Of a DNA stretch of 64,000 bases, positions 9,823 through 18,461 are shown one piece after another. This DNA comes from an uncultured Pelagibacteraceae bacterium (GTDB lineage Bacteria > Pseudomonadota > Alphaproteobacteria > Pelagibacterales > Pelagibacteraceae), in NCBI GenBank assembly GCA_902582345.1, contig CACHRU010000003.1, positions 48,815-112,814 on the forward strand, read 5' to 3'. The translations under genes and the position numbers were made by a program. Positions within the stretch are counted from its first letter, which is position 1, and each line of letters starts with the position of its first letter. The notes beneath the pieces are model-generated. The model saw only the letters and a list, made by a program, of their open reading frames with translations. It did no database searches and was not told where the DNA came from.

Positions 9823-10487
9823 AAATTCTTTTTAAGTTCCTTCTTTATGAATGATTTATGTAAATTCAGATCTTCTTGACTGATGGATACTACCTTTTTG
9901 CAATAATTTTTTTCATTTTTTATTTTTGGGACCTGATCTTTTTCTACCTGATTGTTAAAAAAGGAAAGTTTAGGCTCCTTTTGTTCAAGAATATTTATAT
10001 AAACTTCTCTTAAAAGCTCACAATCAAGTAATGCGTTATGTTTTTTTCTTCTTGATAAATCAATATTATACTTTTTGCATAATGCATCTAAGGAATTTGG
10101 TGTTCCTGGAAATTTAGATCTAGCAAGTTCTAAGCTATCAATAACATCATTTTCGCTAATTATTTTTTTTTTGCATTTTTTTAATTCACTATTTAAAAAA
10201 CCTAGATCAAATTTAGCATTATGAATTATAATTTTTTTTCCCTCAATAAATTTTAATAACTCATCAGCAATTTCGCTAAATTTGTTTTTTGTTTTTAAAA
10301 AGTCATAAGAATAACCATGGACAGCAAAGGCATCTTGTGTAACGTCTCTTTCAGGATTTACAAGTTTATGGAAAACTTTGCTTGTTGGAATTAAATCTTT
10401 TGTCTCAATACAGGCTACCTCTACAATTCTATGACCTTCAGCATAAGACAGCCCTGTTGTCTCTGTATCTAAAAAAATTTCACTCAT
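9816..10487 (-). CDS. dnaQ: DNA polymerase III epsilon (proofreading) subunit
   Basis: 3'-5' exonuclease of the replicative polymerase. It has 223 residues. Exo I is EIFLDTETTGLSY (D7, E9), Exo II is IIHNAKFDLGFL (about 90-101), and Exo III is HNALLDCELLREVY (about 152-165), giving the full DEDDh set. A Lys-rich C-terminal tail of ~50 residues would contact the polymerase alpha subunit. It overlaps coaE by eight bases and belongs to the origin-proximal block dnaQ-coaE-aroE-maf-ppsR. Confidence 0.94.
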   Translation of the reverse strand: MSEIFLDTETTGLSYAEGHRIVEVACIETKDLIPTSKVFHKLVNPERDVTQDAFAVHGYSYDFLKTKNKFSEIADELLKFIEGKKIIIHNAKFDLGFLNSELKKCKKKIISENDVIDSLELARSKFPGTPNSLDALCKKYNIDLSRRKKHNALLDCELLREVYINILEQKEPKLSFFNNQVEKDQVPKIKNEKNYCKKVVSISQEDLNLHKSFIKKELKKNFY

Positions 10488-11046
10488 ACCTCTTTAAAAC
10501 TCTGAATACATTATTTTTTAAATGATTTAAAGATTTATTGTTGTAAATTATCTCATCACTTTTACGAATTTTTACTCGTGGGCTGGTTTGTCTTCTATCT
10601 AAAATTGAAAAAAATTTTTTTTGACCTCCTCTTTTAACAAACCTTCTTAGTCTAATATGTCTTTTCGCATGTATAAAAAACACTTTGTCGAATTCTTTGC
10701 TTATCTTACTTTCAAATAACAAAGGTATTTCAAAAAATAAGGTTTTTTTGTTTTTGTTTTTCTTTATGAATTTTTTTCTCTCTTTTTTAACCTCGGGATG
10801 AATAATTTTTTCCAAATTTGAAATTAAAATTTTTTTGTTTAATAAAAGAAGTTTTATTTTTTTTTTAATATTTTTAGTATTTTTTAATCTTAATTTTTTT
10901 TTTATTAATAATCTTATATTTTTTTTCTTATAAATCTTATCGACACATTTATCGGCACTGAAAACTAAATACTTTTTTTCTTTGATAAATTTTGCCGCTG
11001 AAGACTTTCCGGACGCAAGTGAACCTGTAATTGCAATTTTATGCAT
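10480..11046 (-). CDS. coaE: Dephospho-CoA kinase
   Basis: Last step of coenzyme A synthesis: phosphorylates the 3' hydroxyl of dephospho-CoA. The 188-residue P-loop kinase begins with ITGSLASGKSSAAKF (Walker A near 7-15) and has the family's IHPEV pattern and 'FEIPLLFE' (about residues 101-108). The middle is extremely Lys-rich (e.g. KKKLRLKNTKNIKKK), an effect of extreme AT content. It overlaps dnaQ and aroE by eight bases on each side. Confidence 0.93.
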   Translation of the reverse strand: MHKIAITGSLASGKSSAAKFIKEKKYLVFSADKCVDKIYKKKNIRLLIKKKLRLKNTKNIKKKIKLLLLNKKILISNLEKIIHPEVKKERKKFIKKNKNKKTLFFEIPLLFESKISKEFDKVFFIHAKRHIRLRRFVKRGGQKKFFSILDRRQTSPRVKIRKSDEIIYNNKSLNHLKNNVFRVLKRYE

Positions 11047-11878
11047 CTATTTTCTTTTCTAACAATTCTATTAATTCATCATCAATTTCTGGATTTATAT
11101 TGTTCCATAAATAAAAGGATTTTTGCCCTTGATATAAAAACATTTCTAAACCATTAAATGTTTTTAAACCGATTTTTTTTAATTTTTTAATCATATTTGT
11201 CTCTTTTGGATTGTAAATTGTATCTATAAATGTAGAAGATTTTTTAAAATTTTCAGAATTGATATCCACATCGAAATCATACCCATTTTTTAAACCAAGG
11301 CTGGTTGCGTTTATAATTAAGTCTGAATTTCCGAACTCAGACAAAAGATTCTGCCACTTGGATACTTTAATTTTTTTGAATTTATTTTTTAAGAAAACTG
11401 ACTTATCGTAAGTTCTATTAACTATTGTTATGTCAGAAATATTTGATTTCTGTAAAGCAACAATAATTGATGGGGACACACCTCCAGCTCCAATGATAAG
11501 GCACCTTCTGATTTTAGGGTTGTTATGAGATAAATTTTTTAAATATCCGGCTTGCATTCCAAAAACATCTGTGTTGTCTCCTATTAAAATATTGTCAGGA
11601 CTTAGATAAACAGTATTAACAGAGCTTGTTTTTTCGGCATCGTTGATTAGCCTATCTAGAAAAGGAATAACTTTTTTTTTGTAGGGAAGAGTAACGTTTA
11701 TACCAAAGATTTCTCTATTTTTTATTTTTTTAATAACATCGGGAATTTCATTTTCTTCTACCTCCATTGAAGAGTAACTTGCATCGATATTATATTTTTT
11801 AAACCAATAATTATGTAAAGTTGGCGACAGGCTGTGTGAAATGGGTTTACCAATTATTGCAAATTTTTTTTTATTCAT
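11039..11878 (-). CDS. aroE: Shikimate dehydrogenase
   Basis: NADPH-dependent reduction of 3-dehydroshikimate in aromatic amino acid synthesis. The 279-residue enzyme shows GKPISHSLSPTLHN at the start (shikimate-binding Ser pair), NVTLPYKKK with the catalytic Lys (about residue 70), GDNTDVFGM with the catalytic Asp (about 106), and the Rossmann glycines IIGAGGVSPS. It overlaps maf and coaE by eight bases each. Confidence 0.95.
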   Translation of the reverse strand: MNKKKFAIIGKPISHSLSPTLHNYWFKKYNIDASYSSMEVEENEIPDVIKKIKNREIFGINVTLPYKKKVIPFLDRLINDAEKTSSVNTVYLSPDNILIGDNTDVFGMQAGYLKNLSHNNPKIRRCLIIGAGGVSPSIIVALQKSNISDITIVNRTYDKSVFLKNKFKKIKVSKWQNLLSEFGNSDLIINATSLGLKNGYDFDVDINSENFKKSSTFIDTIYNPKETNMIKKLKKIGLKTFNGLEMFLYQGQKSFYLWNNINPEIDDELIELLEKKIDA

Positions 11879-12458
11879 TTTCGTGTAATTTAATATAGTT
11901 CAAAATTTGAGTGATAGGCAAACCCATAATTGAGTTTCTATCACCTTTAAAATATTCAAAAAGATTTAAACCATCAGCCTCGATTTGATACACTCCATAA
12001 GCTAAAAGAGTTTCTGTTTGAATTCTATCCAAATAGTTTTTAAGCTGACTATCTTGAAAACTTTTCATTTTAAGTTCAGATTTGTCTGTATAATTCCATA
12101 TCATAGATCCATTTTTTGAAATGCAAACAGAACTAATCAAAAAGTGAATTTTTCCATTAAGCCTTTTTAATATTGTGAAAGCTTCTGATCGATCTTTTGG
12201 TTTATTAATAATTTGATTATTTAATGAGACAACACTGTCAGCGCCAAGAACCATTTCATTCGGAAATTTTTTACTTATCTTAGTTGATTTTAATTCTGCT
12301 AAATTTTTTGATATTATTTCTGGATTTGCTCCCTCGGCAAGTAAAGAAACTTTTGCTTGATCTTCATCAACATTCGAAGGAACTGCTTCACATTGTATTT
12401 TGTTGTCTTCTAAAATCTTCTTTCTTACGCCACTTTTTGAAGCTAAAATAATTTTCAT
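11871..12458 (-). CDS. maf: Maf-family nucleotide pyrophosphatase
   Basis: House-cleaning NTP pyrophosphatase acting on non-canonical or pyrimidine nucleotides. The 195-residue protein has ILASKSGVRKKIL at the start, the substrate loop VPSNVDEDQ, and the conserved VLGADSVVSLN near 66-76 and SIMGLPI near the end. It lies between aroE and ppsR as in Caulobacter and its relatives. It overlaps ppsR by four bases. Confidence 0.92.
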   Translation of the reverse strand: MKIILASKSGVRKKILEDNKIQCEAVPSNVDEDQAKVSLLAEGANPEIISKNLAELKSTKISKKFPNEMVLGADSVVSLNNQIINKPKDRSEAFTILKRLNGKIHFLISSVCISKNGSMIWNYTDKSELKMKSFQDSQLKNYLDRIQTETLLAYGVYQIEADGLNLFEYFKGDRNSIMGLPITQILNYIKLHENE

Positions 12459-13276
12459 TTACTTTTCTGTATATCATATATTTTTATGATAGACGCTGCT
12501 GTTTCCTCAACTGATTTTCGTGTGACGTCGATTGTGGGCCAATTGTATCTTTTAAATAATTTTTTTGAGTCATCTACCTCTTTTTCAATGGATTGGAGAT
12601 TGGTGTATTTTGATATATTTTTTTCATTCATAATATTAACTCTATTACGCCTTATATCCGATAAACGCTGAGGATCAGCGTAAAGACCTACAACGCAGAC
12701 TTTTAAACTGGGCAACTTCAATTTGTCGGGAATCTCTTGATCAAGAACTAGGGGTATATTCATAGTTTTAAACCCCCTGTTAGCAAGATATATAGATGTC
12801 GGAGTTTTGCTTGTCCTGCTTACACCAAGCAATATTATATCAGATTTTTCTATATCAACTGATTTTTTACCATCATCATGACTCATAGTGAATTGGATGG
12901 CTTCCATTCTTTTATAATAATCTTCATCTAAAACGTGTTGAGCACTAGGTTTGTGAGATGCTTTTTGATTAAGTAATTTTGAGAAATTTAAAATCAAACT
13001 TCCGAGCACTCCGAAACAAGGTATTTTATTTTCCTCGCTCTTCTTCGTAAGATATTTAGCAAGTTTTGTTTCAACAATTGTATACAAAACGATAGAGTTC
13101 TCATTATTTTTACAATCACTTAAAATTTTATCAATTTGCTGCTCAGTTCTGACAAAAACAAATTCTCTCTTTCTATGTTCAAAATTTTTAAATTGTGATT
13201 TAAGAGAGAGAAAAATTCTATCAAGTGTTTCACCTGTTGAGTCCGATATTAAATAAACATTATAATTTATACCCAT
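12455..13276 (-). CDS. ppsR: PEP synthase regulatory kinase/pyrophosphorylase (DUF299)
   Basis: Bifunctional serine/threonine kinase and phosphorylase of the DUF299 family; members control PEP synthase or pyruvate phosphate dikinase. The 273-residue protein has the family's start (VYLISDSTGETLDRI) and P-loop ILLGVSRTSKTPTS near 148-161. It is the first minus-strand gene left of the probable origin, matching the Caulobacter order ppsR-maf-aroE-coaE-dnaQ-secB. The target enzyme is not in this window. Confidence 0.92.
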   Translation of the reverse strand: MGINYNVYLISDSTGETLDRIFLSLKSQFKNFEHRKREFVFVRTEQQIDKILSDCKNNENSIVLYTIVETKLAKYLTKKSEENKIPCFGVLGSLILNFSKLLNQKASHKPSAQHVLDEDYYKRMEAIQFTMSHDDGKKSVDIEKSDIILLGVSRTSKTPTSIYLANRGFKTMNIPLVLDQEIPDKLKLPSLKVCVVGLYADPQRLSDIRRNRVNIMNEKNISKYTNLQSIEKEVDDSKKLFKRYNWPTIDVTRKSVEETAASIIKIYDIQKSK

Positions 13277-13549
13277 TTTACTGTTAGCAAACCTTTATAA
13301 TCAAACATTTATACATAAATCTTATAAATCAGCTTAAAGATATTAACATGAATTAACAAAGTTCTAACATTTTATTGTCTGTTAATAGTTAAATCTCTTG
13401 TTTTTGTGCATTGTTAATAAAAATTAAAAAGAGTGAAAATTTGAAATATTTTAAGTGAATAAAATATGTAAAACTATGTATAAATATTTATTTTATATAA
13501 CAACATGCCCTATTACTAATAATATCAATATATATATAATTATATAATA
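13277..13549. other. Probable chromosomal replication origin (oriC) between ppsR and hemE
   Basis: This is the longest gene-free stretch in the window and is very AT-rich. In Caulobacter and Rickettsia the origin lies between hemE and this same neighbour block, and gene orientation flips here (left minus, right plus), as expected for replication moving outward. An 11-base sequence, ATTTATACATA, occurs at 13307-13317 and inverted at 13475-13485; its core TTATACATA is one base from the relaxed DnaA box TTATNCACA. Several TTAAC/GTTAA elements lie between. It must also hold both divergent promoters. No exact DnaA box is present, so the call rests mainly on synteny. Confidence 0.72.
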
Positions 13550-14563
13550 ATGAACTCTTTATTAGAATGTTTGAATAAAAAATTACCTAAAGTTACACCT
13601 ATATGGTTTATGAGACAAGCTGGAAGATATTTGCCTGAGTTTAGAAAAATTAGATCTAAAAATAGTAATTTTATTAATTTATGTTTAGATGTTGACTTAA
13701 GTTCGGAAATTACAATACAACCCATTAAAAGATTTGACTTAGATGCCGCAATAATTTTTTCTGATATTCTATTAGTACCATACGCGATGAATCAAGAGGT
13801 AAAATTCAAAGAAGATATAGGTCCGGTTTTGTCAGATTTTAGTTTAAAGAAGTTTAACCTCATCAAAACTAGCGATTTTAAAGAAAAACTTTCTCCCGTT
13901 TATAAATCATTAACCAAAACAAGGAAAAATTTAAACTCAGAAAAATCACTGATAGCTTTTTCGGGTGCACCATGGACATTATTGGTTTATATGCTTAATT
14001 TAAAAAGCTCCGAAAACAGATTAAACGAAACTTTTTTTTCAAAGAAAAAACTTCTAAACCAAACAATTAATAAGTTAACCGAATTTATTTGTTTACACTT
14101 AGATAATCAAATTAATGCTGGAGCTGATATTATCCAAATTTTTGACTCTTGGGCAGGATTAATTCCATATGAGAGTTTAGATGAATATTGCATTAAACCA
14201 AATATGAAAATTGTAAACTATTTTAAAAAGAAAGGTGTTCCTGTCATATGCTTTCCTAAAGGTTTGAAAAATAATTATAAAAAATTTAATGATGTTGTTT
14301 CTCCTGATGGTCTCAATATTGATTATGAAATTGATCCTATTTGGGCAAGAGAAAATCTTTTTAATACTTGTTTGCAAGGTGGAATGCATCCAGAAATTTT
14401 GTTAGGAGATGAAAAAGTCATAATAAATGAGGTTGAAAAATATATGAAAACATTTAAAGAACAACCATATATTTTTAATCTTGGGCATGGTATTTTACCT
14501 CAAACCAATCCTGAGGTTTTGCAAAATATAATAAAAAAGGTTAAATCTTTCAATGACAGATAA
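13550..14563 (+). CDS. hemE: Uroporphyrinogen decarboxylase
   Basis: Decarboxylates the four acetate side chains of uroporphyrinogen III to give coproporphyrinogen III in haem synthesis. The 337-residue enzyme has PIWFMRQAGRYLPEFR (about 18-33), the family's main signature, SDILLVPYAM, FSGAPWTLL and the C-terminal FNLGHGILPQTNPE. It is the first plus-strand gene right of the probable origin and overlaps hemH by eleven bases. TATAAT at 13535-13540 would place transcription start at or just before the ATG, so the message may have almost no leader. Confidence 0.97.
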   Translation: MNSLLECLNKKLPKVTPIWFMRQAGRYLPEFRKIRSKNSNFINLCLDVDLSSEITIQPIKRFDLDAAIIFSDILLVPYAMNQEVKFKEDIGPVLSDFSLKKFNLIKTSDFKEKLSPVYKSLTKTRKNLNSEKSLIAFSGAPWTLLVYMLNLKSSENRLNETFFSKKKLLNQTINKLTEFICLHLDNQINAGADIIQIFDSWAGLIPYESLDEYCIKPNMKIVNYFKKKGVPVICFPKGLKNNYKKFNDVVSPDGLNIDYEIDPIWARENLFNTCLQGGMHPEILLGDEKVIINEVEKYMKTFKEQPYIFNLGHGILPQTNPEVLQNIIKKVKSFNDR

Positions 14564-15554
14564 ACATCCAAAAATTCTTTACGGGAAAACAGGCGTCCTT
14601 TTAGTTAACCTAGGTACGCCAAATAGTACGGGCTGGTTAGATATTAGGAAGTATCTTAAAGAATTTTTATCTGACAGAAGAGTAATCGAGGTAAACCCAT
14701 TTTTATGGAAAATTATTTTAAATTTATTTATTTTAAACTTTAGACCATCTAAAACTGCAGAGGCATACAAAAAAATATGGATGAAAAAAGAAAACATGTC
14801 CCCGTTAAGATATTACACTTTGAAACAGTCTGAAAAGCTAAATAATAAAATTGGCAATAAAGAAATCTTAATCGATTATGCTATGAGATATGGCCAGCCA
14901 AGCATAAAAAACCAAATTAATAAACTTAAAGCAGAGGGGTGTGAAAAGCTTATAATTTTACCTTTATACCCCCAGTATGCTGCCGCAACAACAGCCACGG
15001 TTTGTGACGAAGTTTACAGAACGCTAATAAAAATGAGATGGCAGCCTAGCTTACAAATTATTCCACATTACGAGTCAAATCCACTTTATATAAAAGGCTT
15101 GGTTAATAGTTTAGAAAAAAAAGTTTCAGAAATAAAGTGGAAACCTGATTTAATAATTGCATCTTATCATGGTATTCCCCAAATATATTTTGACAAAGGA
15201 GATCCATACCAATGCTACTGTCAGAAAACAACAAGATTGATTTCTGAAAAATTTAATAAGATACCTATTAAAACAACTTTTCAATCAAGATTTGGACCAC
15301 AAAAGTGGTTACAACCTTACACAGATAAAACTTTCGAAAGTCTACCAGATGAGAACATTAAAAATATCCTTGTTATCTGCCCTGGCTTTTCTTCCGATTG
15401 TGTAGAAACTTTGGAAGAAATTAATATTCAAGGAAGAGAAGCTTTTATAAACAGCGGAGGAAAGAACTTTGATGCTGTACCATGTTTAAATGATAGTGAA
15501 GATCACATTGTTCTCTTCGAGGATTTAATAAAAAAATATTTGGTATTAAAATGA
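14553..15554 (+). CDS. hemH: Ferrochelatase
   Basis: Inserts Fe2+ into protoporphyrin IX to make haem. The 333-residue protein shows GVLLVNLGTPNSTG at the start, the signature IIASYHGIPQIYFDKGDPY with the catalytic His (about residue 207), TFQSRFGPQKWLQPY and the C-terminal ICPGFSSDCVETLEEI. It has the extended DPY-C-C pattern (CYCQKT). It overlaps hemE by eleven bases and hemJ by four, in a haem operon that continues into rho. Confidence 0.97.
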   Translation: MTDKHPKILYGKTGVLLVNLGTPNSTGWLDIRKYLKEFLSDRRVIEVNPFLWKIILNLFILNFRPSKTAEAYKKIWMKKENMSPLRYYTLKQSEKLNNKIGNKEILIDYAMRYGQPSIKNQINKLKAEGCEKLIILPLYPQYAAATTATVCDEVYRTLIKMRWQPSLQIIPHYESNPLYIKGLVNSLEKKVSEIKWKPDLIIASYHGIPQIYFDKGDPYQCYCQKTTRLISEKFNKIPIKTTFQSRFGPQKWLQPYTDKTFESLPDENIKNILVICPGFSSDCVETLEEINIQGREAFINSGGKNFDAVPCLNDSEDHIVLFEDLIKKYLVLK

Positions 15555-15982
15555 ACTTTTATTTTTTGTATAAATCTCTTCACCTCATAAGCGTTATTTC
15601 TTGGATGGCTGGACTTTTATATTTACCTAGAATTTTTGTTTACCATACCCAAGCAAAAAGTGAAGAAACTTTAGAAACCTTTAAAACAATGGAGAAACGA
15701 CTCTTCTTTTACATAATGAATCCAGCAATGATTTTGTCATGGATTTTTGGTTTTTTGTTGATCCACTCAATTGGAATAGAAAATATTACAACATTATGGT
15801 TTAAAATTAAGATTATATTAGTGTCGGCTCTTACTTTTTATCATTTTTATTTATTAATTTGTTTACAAAAGTTTCAAAGCAACGATAACAAAAATTCAAC
15901 TAAATTTTATAAAATCATTAATGAAGTACCAACCATTTTGCTAATAATCACTATTTTTGTTGTTGTTTTTAAACCTTTATAA
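15551..15982 (+). CDS. hemJ: Protoporphyrinogen IX oxidase HemJ
   Basis: Membrane enzyme oxidising protoporphyrinogen IX, the non-homologous alternative to HemG and HemY in most alphaproteobacteria. The 143-residue protein has four to five transmembrane segments, an early conserved His in YKSLHLISVISWMAGLLYLPR (split here: YKSLHLISV / SWMAGLLYLPR), and 'WFKIKIILV' with the conserved Lys. Its position directly after ferrochelatase supports the role. Confidence 0.9.
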   Translation: MNFYFLYKSLHLISVISWMAGLLYLPRIFVYHTQAKSEETLETFKTMEKRLFFYIMNPAMILSWIFGFLLIHSIGIENITTLWFKIKIILVSALTFYHFYLLICLQKFQSNDNKNSTKFYKIINEVPTILLIITIFVVVFKPL

Positions 15983-16046
15983 TTAGGGCTTGAAAATTTA
16001 AAAAAAAAGCATATATTAATATCACTTACCTCAACCAATCAATCAA

Positions 16047-17318
16047 ATGAATTTACAAGAGTTAAAACAAAAGAACCCAGCCGATTTAATATTAGAAGCA
16101 GAAAAACTTGGAATTGAAAATCCAAGTACTTTGAGAAAGCAGGAAATTCTCTTTGCCATACTAAAGAAACTTGCTGAAAAAAATGAACAAATAAGTGCGT
16201 CGGGTGTTTTAGAAGTATTACAGGATGGTTTTGGTTTTTTAAGAGCTATTGAGTCCAACTATTTACCTGGACCAGATGATATTTATGTAAGCCCAAGTCA
16301 AATAAGAAGATTTGGTTTAAGAACCGGTGATACGGTTGAAGGAGAAATAAGAGCGCCAAAAGATGCTGAAAGATATTTTGCATTACTCAAAGTTAATAAA
16401 ATTAATTTTGATAACCCGGAAAAAGTAAGAAATAAAATTGCTTTTGATAACCTTACACCTTTGTATCCAAATGAAAGAATTAAATTAGAAATAGAAACTA
16501 CTAAAATTGAAAAGAAACCAGACAATACAGCTAGACTTATAGACTTAGTGAGTCCTATTGGTAAAGGACAGCGTTCTCTAATTGTATCTCCACCCAGAGC
16601 AGGAAAAACTATGATATTGCAAAATATTGCGCAGTCTATAACAGCTAATCATCCCGAAATATATCTTATGGTTTTATTAATTGATGAAAGGCCAGAAGAG
16701 GTAACAGATATGCAACGATCAGTTAAAGGAGAGGTAGTTTCGTCAACATTTGATGAGCCAGCTTCAAGGCACGTTGCGGTAGCTGAGATGGTTATTGAAA
16801 AAGCAAAAAGATTAGTTGAACATAAAAAAGATGTGGTAATTTTACTAGACTCAATTACCCGTTTAGGCAGAGCTTACAACGCAGTGGTCCCAAGTTCTGG
16901 AAAGGTTTTAACAGGAGGTGTAGATGCCAATGCTTTACAACGTCCAAAAAGATTTTTTGGAGCTGCAAGAAATGTAGAAGAAGGAGGATCCATGACAATT
17001 ATCTCAACTGCTCTGATAGACACTGGAAGCAGAATGGATGAGGTAATTTTTGAGGAATTTAAAGGAACTGGTAACTCGGAATTAATATTAGATAGAAAAG
17101 TTGCAGATAAAAGAATTTACCCAGCCCTTGACATCACAAGGTCCGGCACAAGAAGGGAAGAACTTCTATTTGCTAAAGATGATTTATCCAAGATGAATGT
17201 TCTTAGAAGAATAATAAGTCCAATGGGAACAATGGATGGAATAGAATTTTTGATTTCAAAAATTAAAAATACTAAAAATAATTCTGATTTCTTTAACTCA
17301 ATGAACAAATCAAGCTAA
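16047..17318 (+). CDS. rho: Transcription termination factor Rho
   Basis: Hexameric RNA helicase that ends transcripts lacking intrinsic terminators. The 423-residue protein has the N-terminal helical domain, the RNA-binding cold-shock fold ([14 protein letters not shown], about 52-65), a P-loop [12 protein letters not shown] near 179-190, Walker [17 protein letters not shown], and the R-loop with GTGNSEL. Rho is likely important here because only two clear intrinsic terminators are visible in 64 kb. It sits after hemE-H-J near the origin. Its stop is nested (CTAA) with the opposing gene. Confidence 0.98.
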   Translation: MNLQELKQKNPADLILEAEKLGIENPSTLRKQEILFAILKKLAEKNEQISASGVLEVLQDGFGFLRAIESNYLPGPDDIYVSPSQIRRFGLRTGDTVEGEIRAPKDAERYFALLKVNKINFDNPEKVRNKIAFDNLTPLYPNERIKLEIETTKIEKKPDNTARLIDLVSPIGKGQRSLIVSPPRAGKTMILQNIAQSITANHPEIYLMVLLIDERPEEVTDMQRSVKGEVVSSTFDEPASRHVAVAEMVIEKAKRLVEHKKDVVILLDSITRLGRAYNAVVPSSGKVLTGGVDANALQRPKRFFGAARNVEEGGSMTIISTALIDTGSRMDEVIFEEFKGTGNSELILDRKVADKRIYPALDITRSGTRREELLFAKDDLSKMNVLRRIISPMGTMDGIEFLISKIKNTKNNSDFFNSMNKSS

Positions 17319-17947
17319 TTTATTGAAATTTTGTTTGAGTTTCTATCATGTAAATAGAACTCGATTATATTAGACAAAATTTCAGTTTTATCTTCGTTGG
17401 TTATGGTTTCTAGCACTTTTTGCTTCTCCTCGTTTGTTACGGGAGAAATCATAGCTATAGTGTTGATTTGTTGAAGTTTGTCAAGTTTTTCAAATTCAGG
17501 CCAGTTTAATAAAAGTCCATTTTTTTTAAAAAAAGTTTTAGTTTTTTCTATTAGTGATTTAAAAATATCCTCAGCAAAATTAGGATTTTCTTTTTTTTCT
17601 AGATCAACCTTGAATCTTTCATAATCAACTTCAAATTCTCTGTACAATTTTTCATTGTAAATTTCTTTTTTGATTTCAAATCTCGTTAGCCCAACGAGAT
17701 TAATTAATACTCTCCCATCTTTTGTTTTTTGGTAATCGTTGATCTTTCCCAAGCAACCAACATTATAAACATTTTCACTGTCACGCTTTGATTGAACCAT
17801 ACCCATTAGTTTATCTTTTTTTAAAGTATCATTAATCAGATTAAGGTACCTTGGTTCAAAAATATTTAATGGTAAATTTGTTTCTGGGAAGTATATGACT
17901 CCACTTAAAGGAAATACCGGAATAAGATTTGGAAACTTGCTTTTCAT
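17315..17947 (-). CDS. LON substrate-binding (ATP-dependent protease La N-terminal) domain protein
   Basis: Stand-alone LON N-terminal domain of 210 residues without ATPase or protease parts. Such proteins are common in alphaproteobacteria; their role is unproven, possibly substrate capture. I chose the ATG at 17945-17947 ([17 protein letters not shown]) because the frame upstream has no family similarity. Typical motifs are [24 protein letters not shown] (in two parts: [11 protein letters not shown] / [11 protein letters not shown]) and the later YNVGCLGKI. The ~120 helical C-terminal residues match the family. Confidence 0.88.
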   Translation of the reverse strand: MKSKFPNLIPVFPLSGVIYFPETNLPLNIFEPRYLNLINDTLKKDKLMGMVQSKRDSENVYNVGCLGKINDYQKTKDGRVLINLVGLTRFEIKKEIYNEKLYREFEVDYERFKVDLEKKENPNFAEDIFKSLIEKTKTFFKKNGLLLNWPEFEKLDKLQQINTIAMISPVTNEEKQKVLETITNEDKTEILSNIIEFYLHDRNSNKISIN

Positions 17948-18030
17948 AATATAATTATATTTAATATAACATATTAAAAGCAATACAAAAACTTGCATTT
18001 GTAAAATTCACTTACTATAATCACTTTTAA

Positions 18031-18105
18031 GCGGGCATAGCTCAGCGGTAGAGCGTCTCGTTGCCAACGAGAAGGTCGAGGGTTCAAGTCCCTTTGCCCG
18101 CTCCA
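18031..18105 (+). tRNA. tRNA-Gly (anticodon GCC)
   Basis: Cloverleaf with acceptor stem GCGGGCA / TGCCCGC, D arm GCTC...GAGC, anticodon stem CTCGT/ACGAG around loop TTGCCAA (anticodon GCC at 18063-18065), T arm with GGTTCAAGTCC, discriminator T and an encoded CCA at 18103-18105. It stands alone between the LON-domain gene and the pterin dehydratase gene. No attachment-site duplication or integrase is nearby. Confidence 0.97.
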
Positions 18106-18122
18106 AAGAAGTTGAAAATAAA

Positions 18123-18461
18123 ATGAGTGATTTAGCAAATAAAAAATGTGTTCCTTGCGAAGGGGGAATACCAGCGTTTGATATCAATGAGATTCACAAA
18201 TATCTTAAAAAGATTGATGGTTGGGATGTCCTAAAAGACGCAGAAGATAATTTTTACATTAATAAAAAATTTAAATTTAAAAATTATATTGAAAGTGAGC
18301 AATTTATTTTAAAAGTTGGTAAAATTGCTGAAACAGAGGGGCATCATCCAGACATTAGTTTTGGATGGGGGTACGCGTCGATAAAAATTTCCACACATGC
18401 GATCAAAGGATTGGCTGAAAGTGATTTCGTCTTGGCTGCAAAAATAGATAAAATAAATTAA
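18123..18461 (+). CDS. phhB: Pterin-4a-carbinolamine dehydratase
   Basis: Small dehydratase that recycles tetrahydrobiopterin carbinolamine; in bacteria without phenylalanine hydroxylase the role is uncertain. The 112-residue protein has the family start (KKCVPCEGGIPAF), then W near residue 34, and the active-site block AETEGHHPDISFGW (about 71-84) with the conserved His-His-Pro and Trp. It begins 17 bases after the tRNA. Its stop is nested (TTAA) with the opposing purH stop. Confidence 0.92.
   Translation: MSDLANKKCVPCEGGIPAFDINEIHKYLKKIDGWDVLKDAEDNFYINKKFKFKNYIESEQFILKVGKIAETEGHHPDISFGWGYASIKISTHAIKGLAESDFVLAAKIDKIN

Noticed and set aside
10900..11040. Frameshift in coaE because of long A/T runs
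   Set aside because: The frame is continuous with P-loop and all downstream blocks in order.
13343..13357. TTAAC-N5-TTAAC in the origin region as a CtrA site
   Set aside because: CtrA sites have TTAA-N7-TTAA; here the spacing is N6 (TTAA at 13343 and 13353), and nothing else supports it.
18031..18105. tRNA-Gly as an integration site of a mobile element
   Set aside because: No integrase, no repeat of the tRNA 3' end and ordinary housekeeping genes on both sides.
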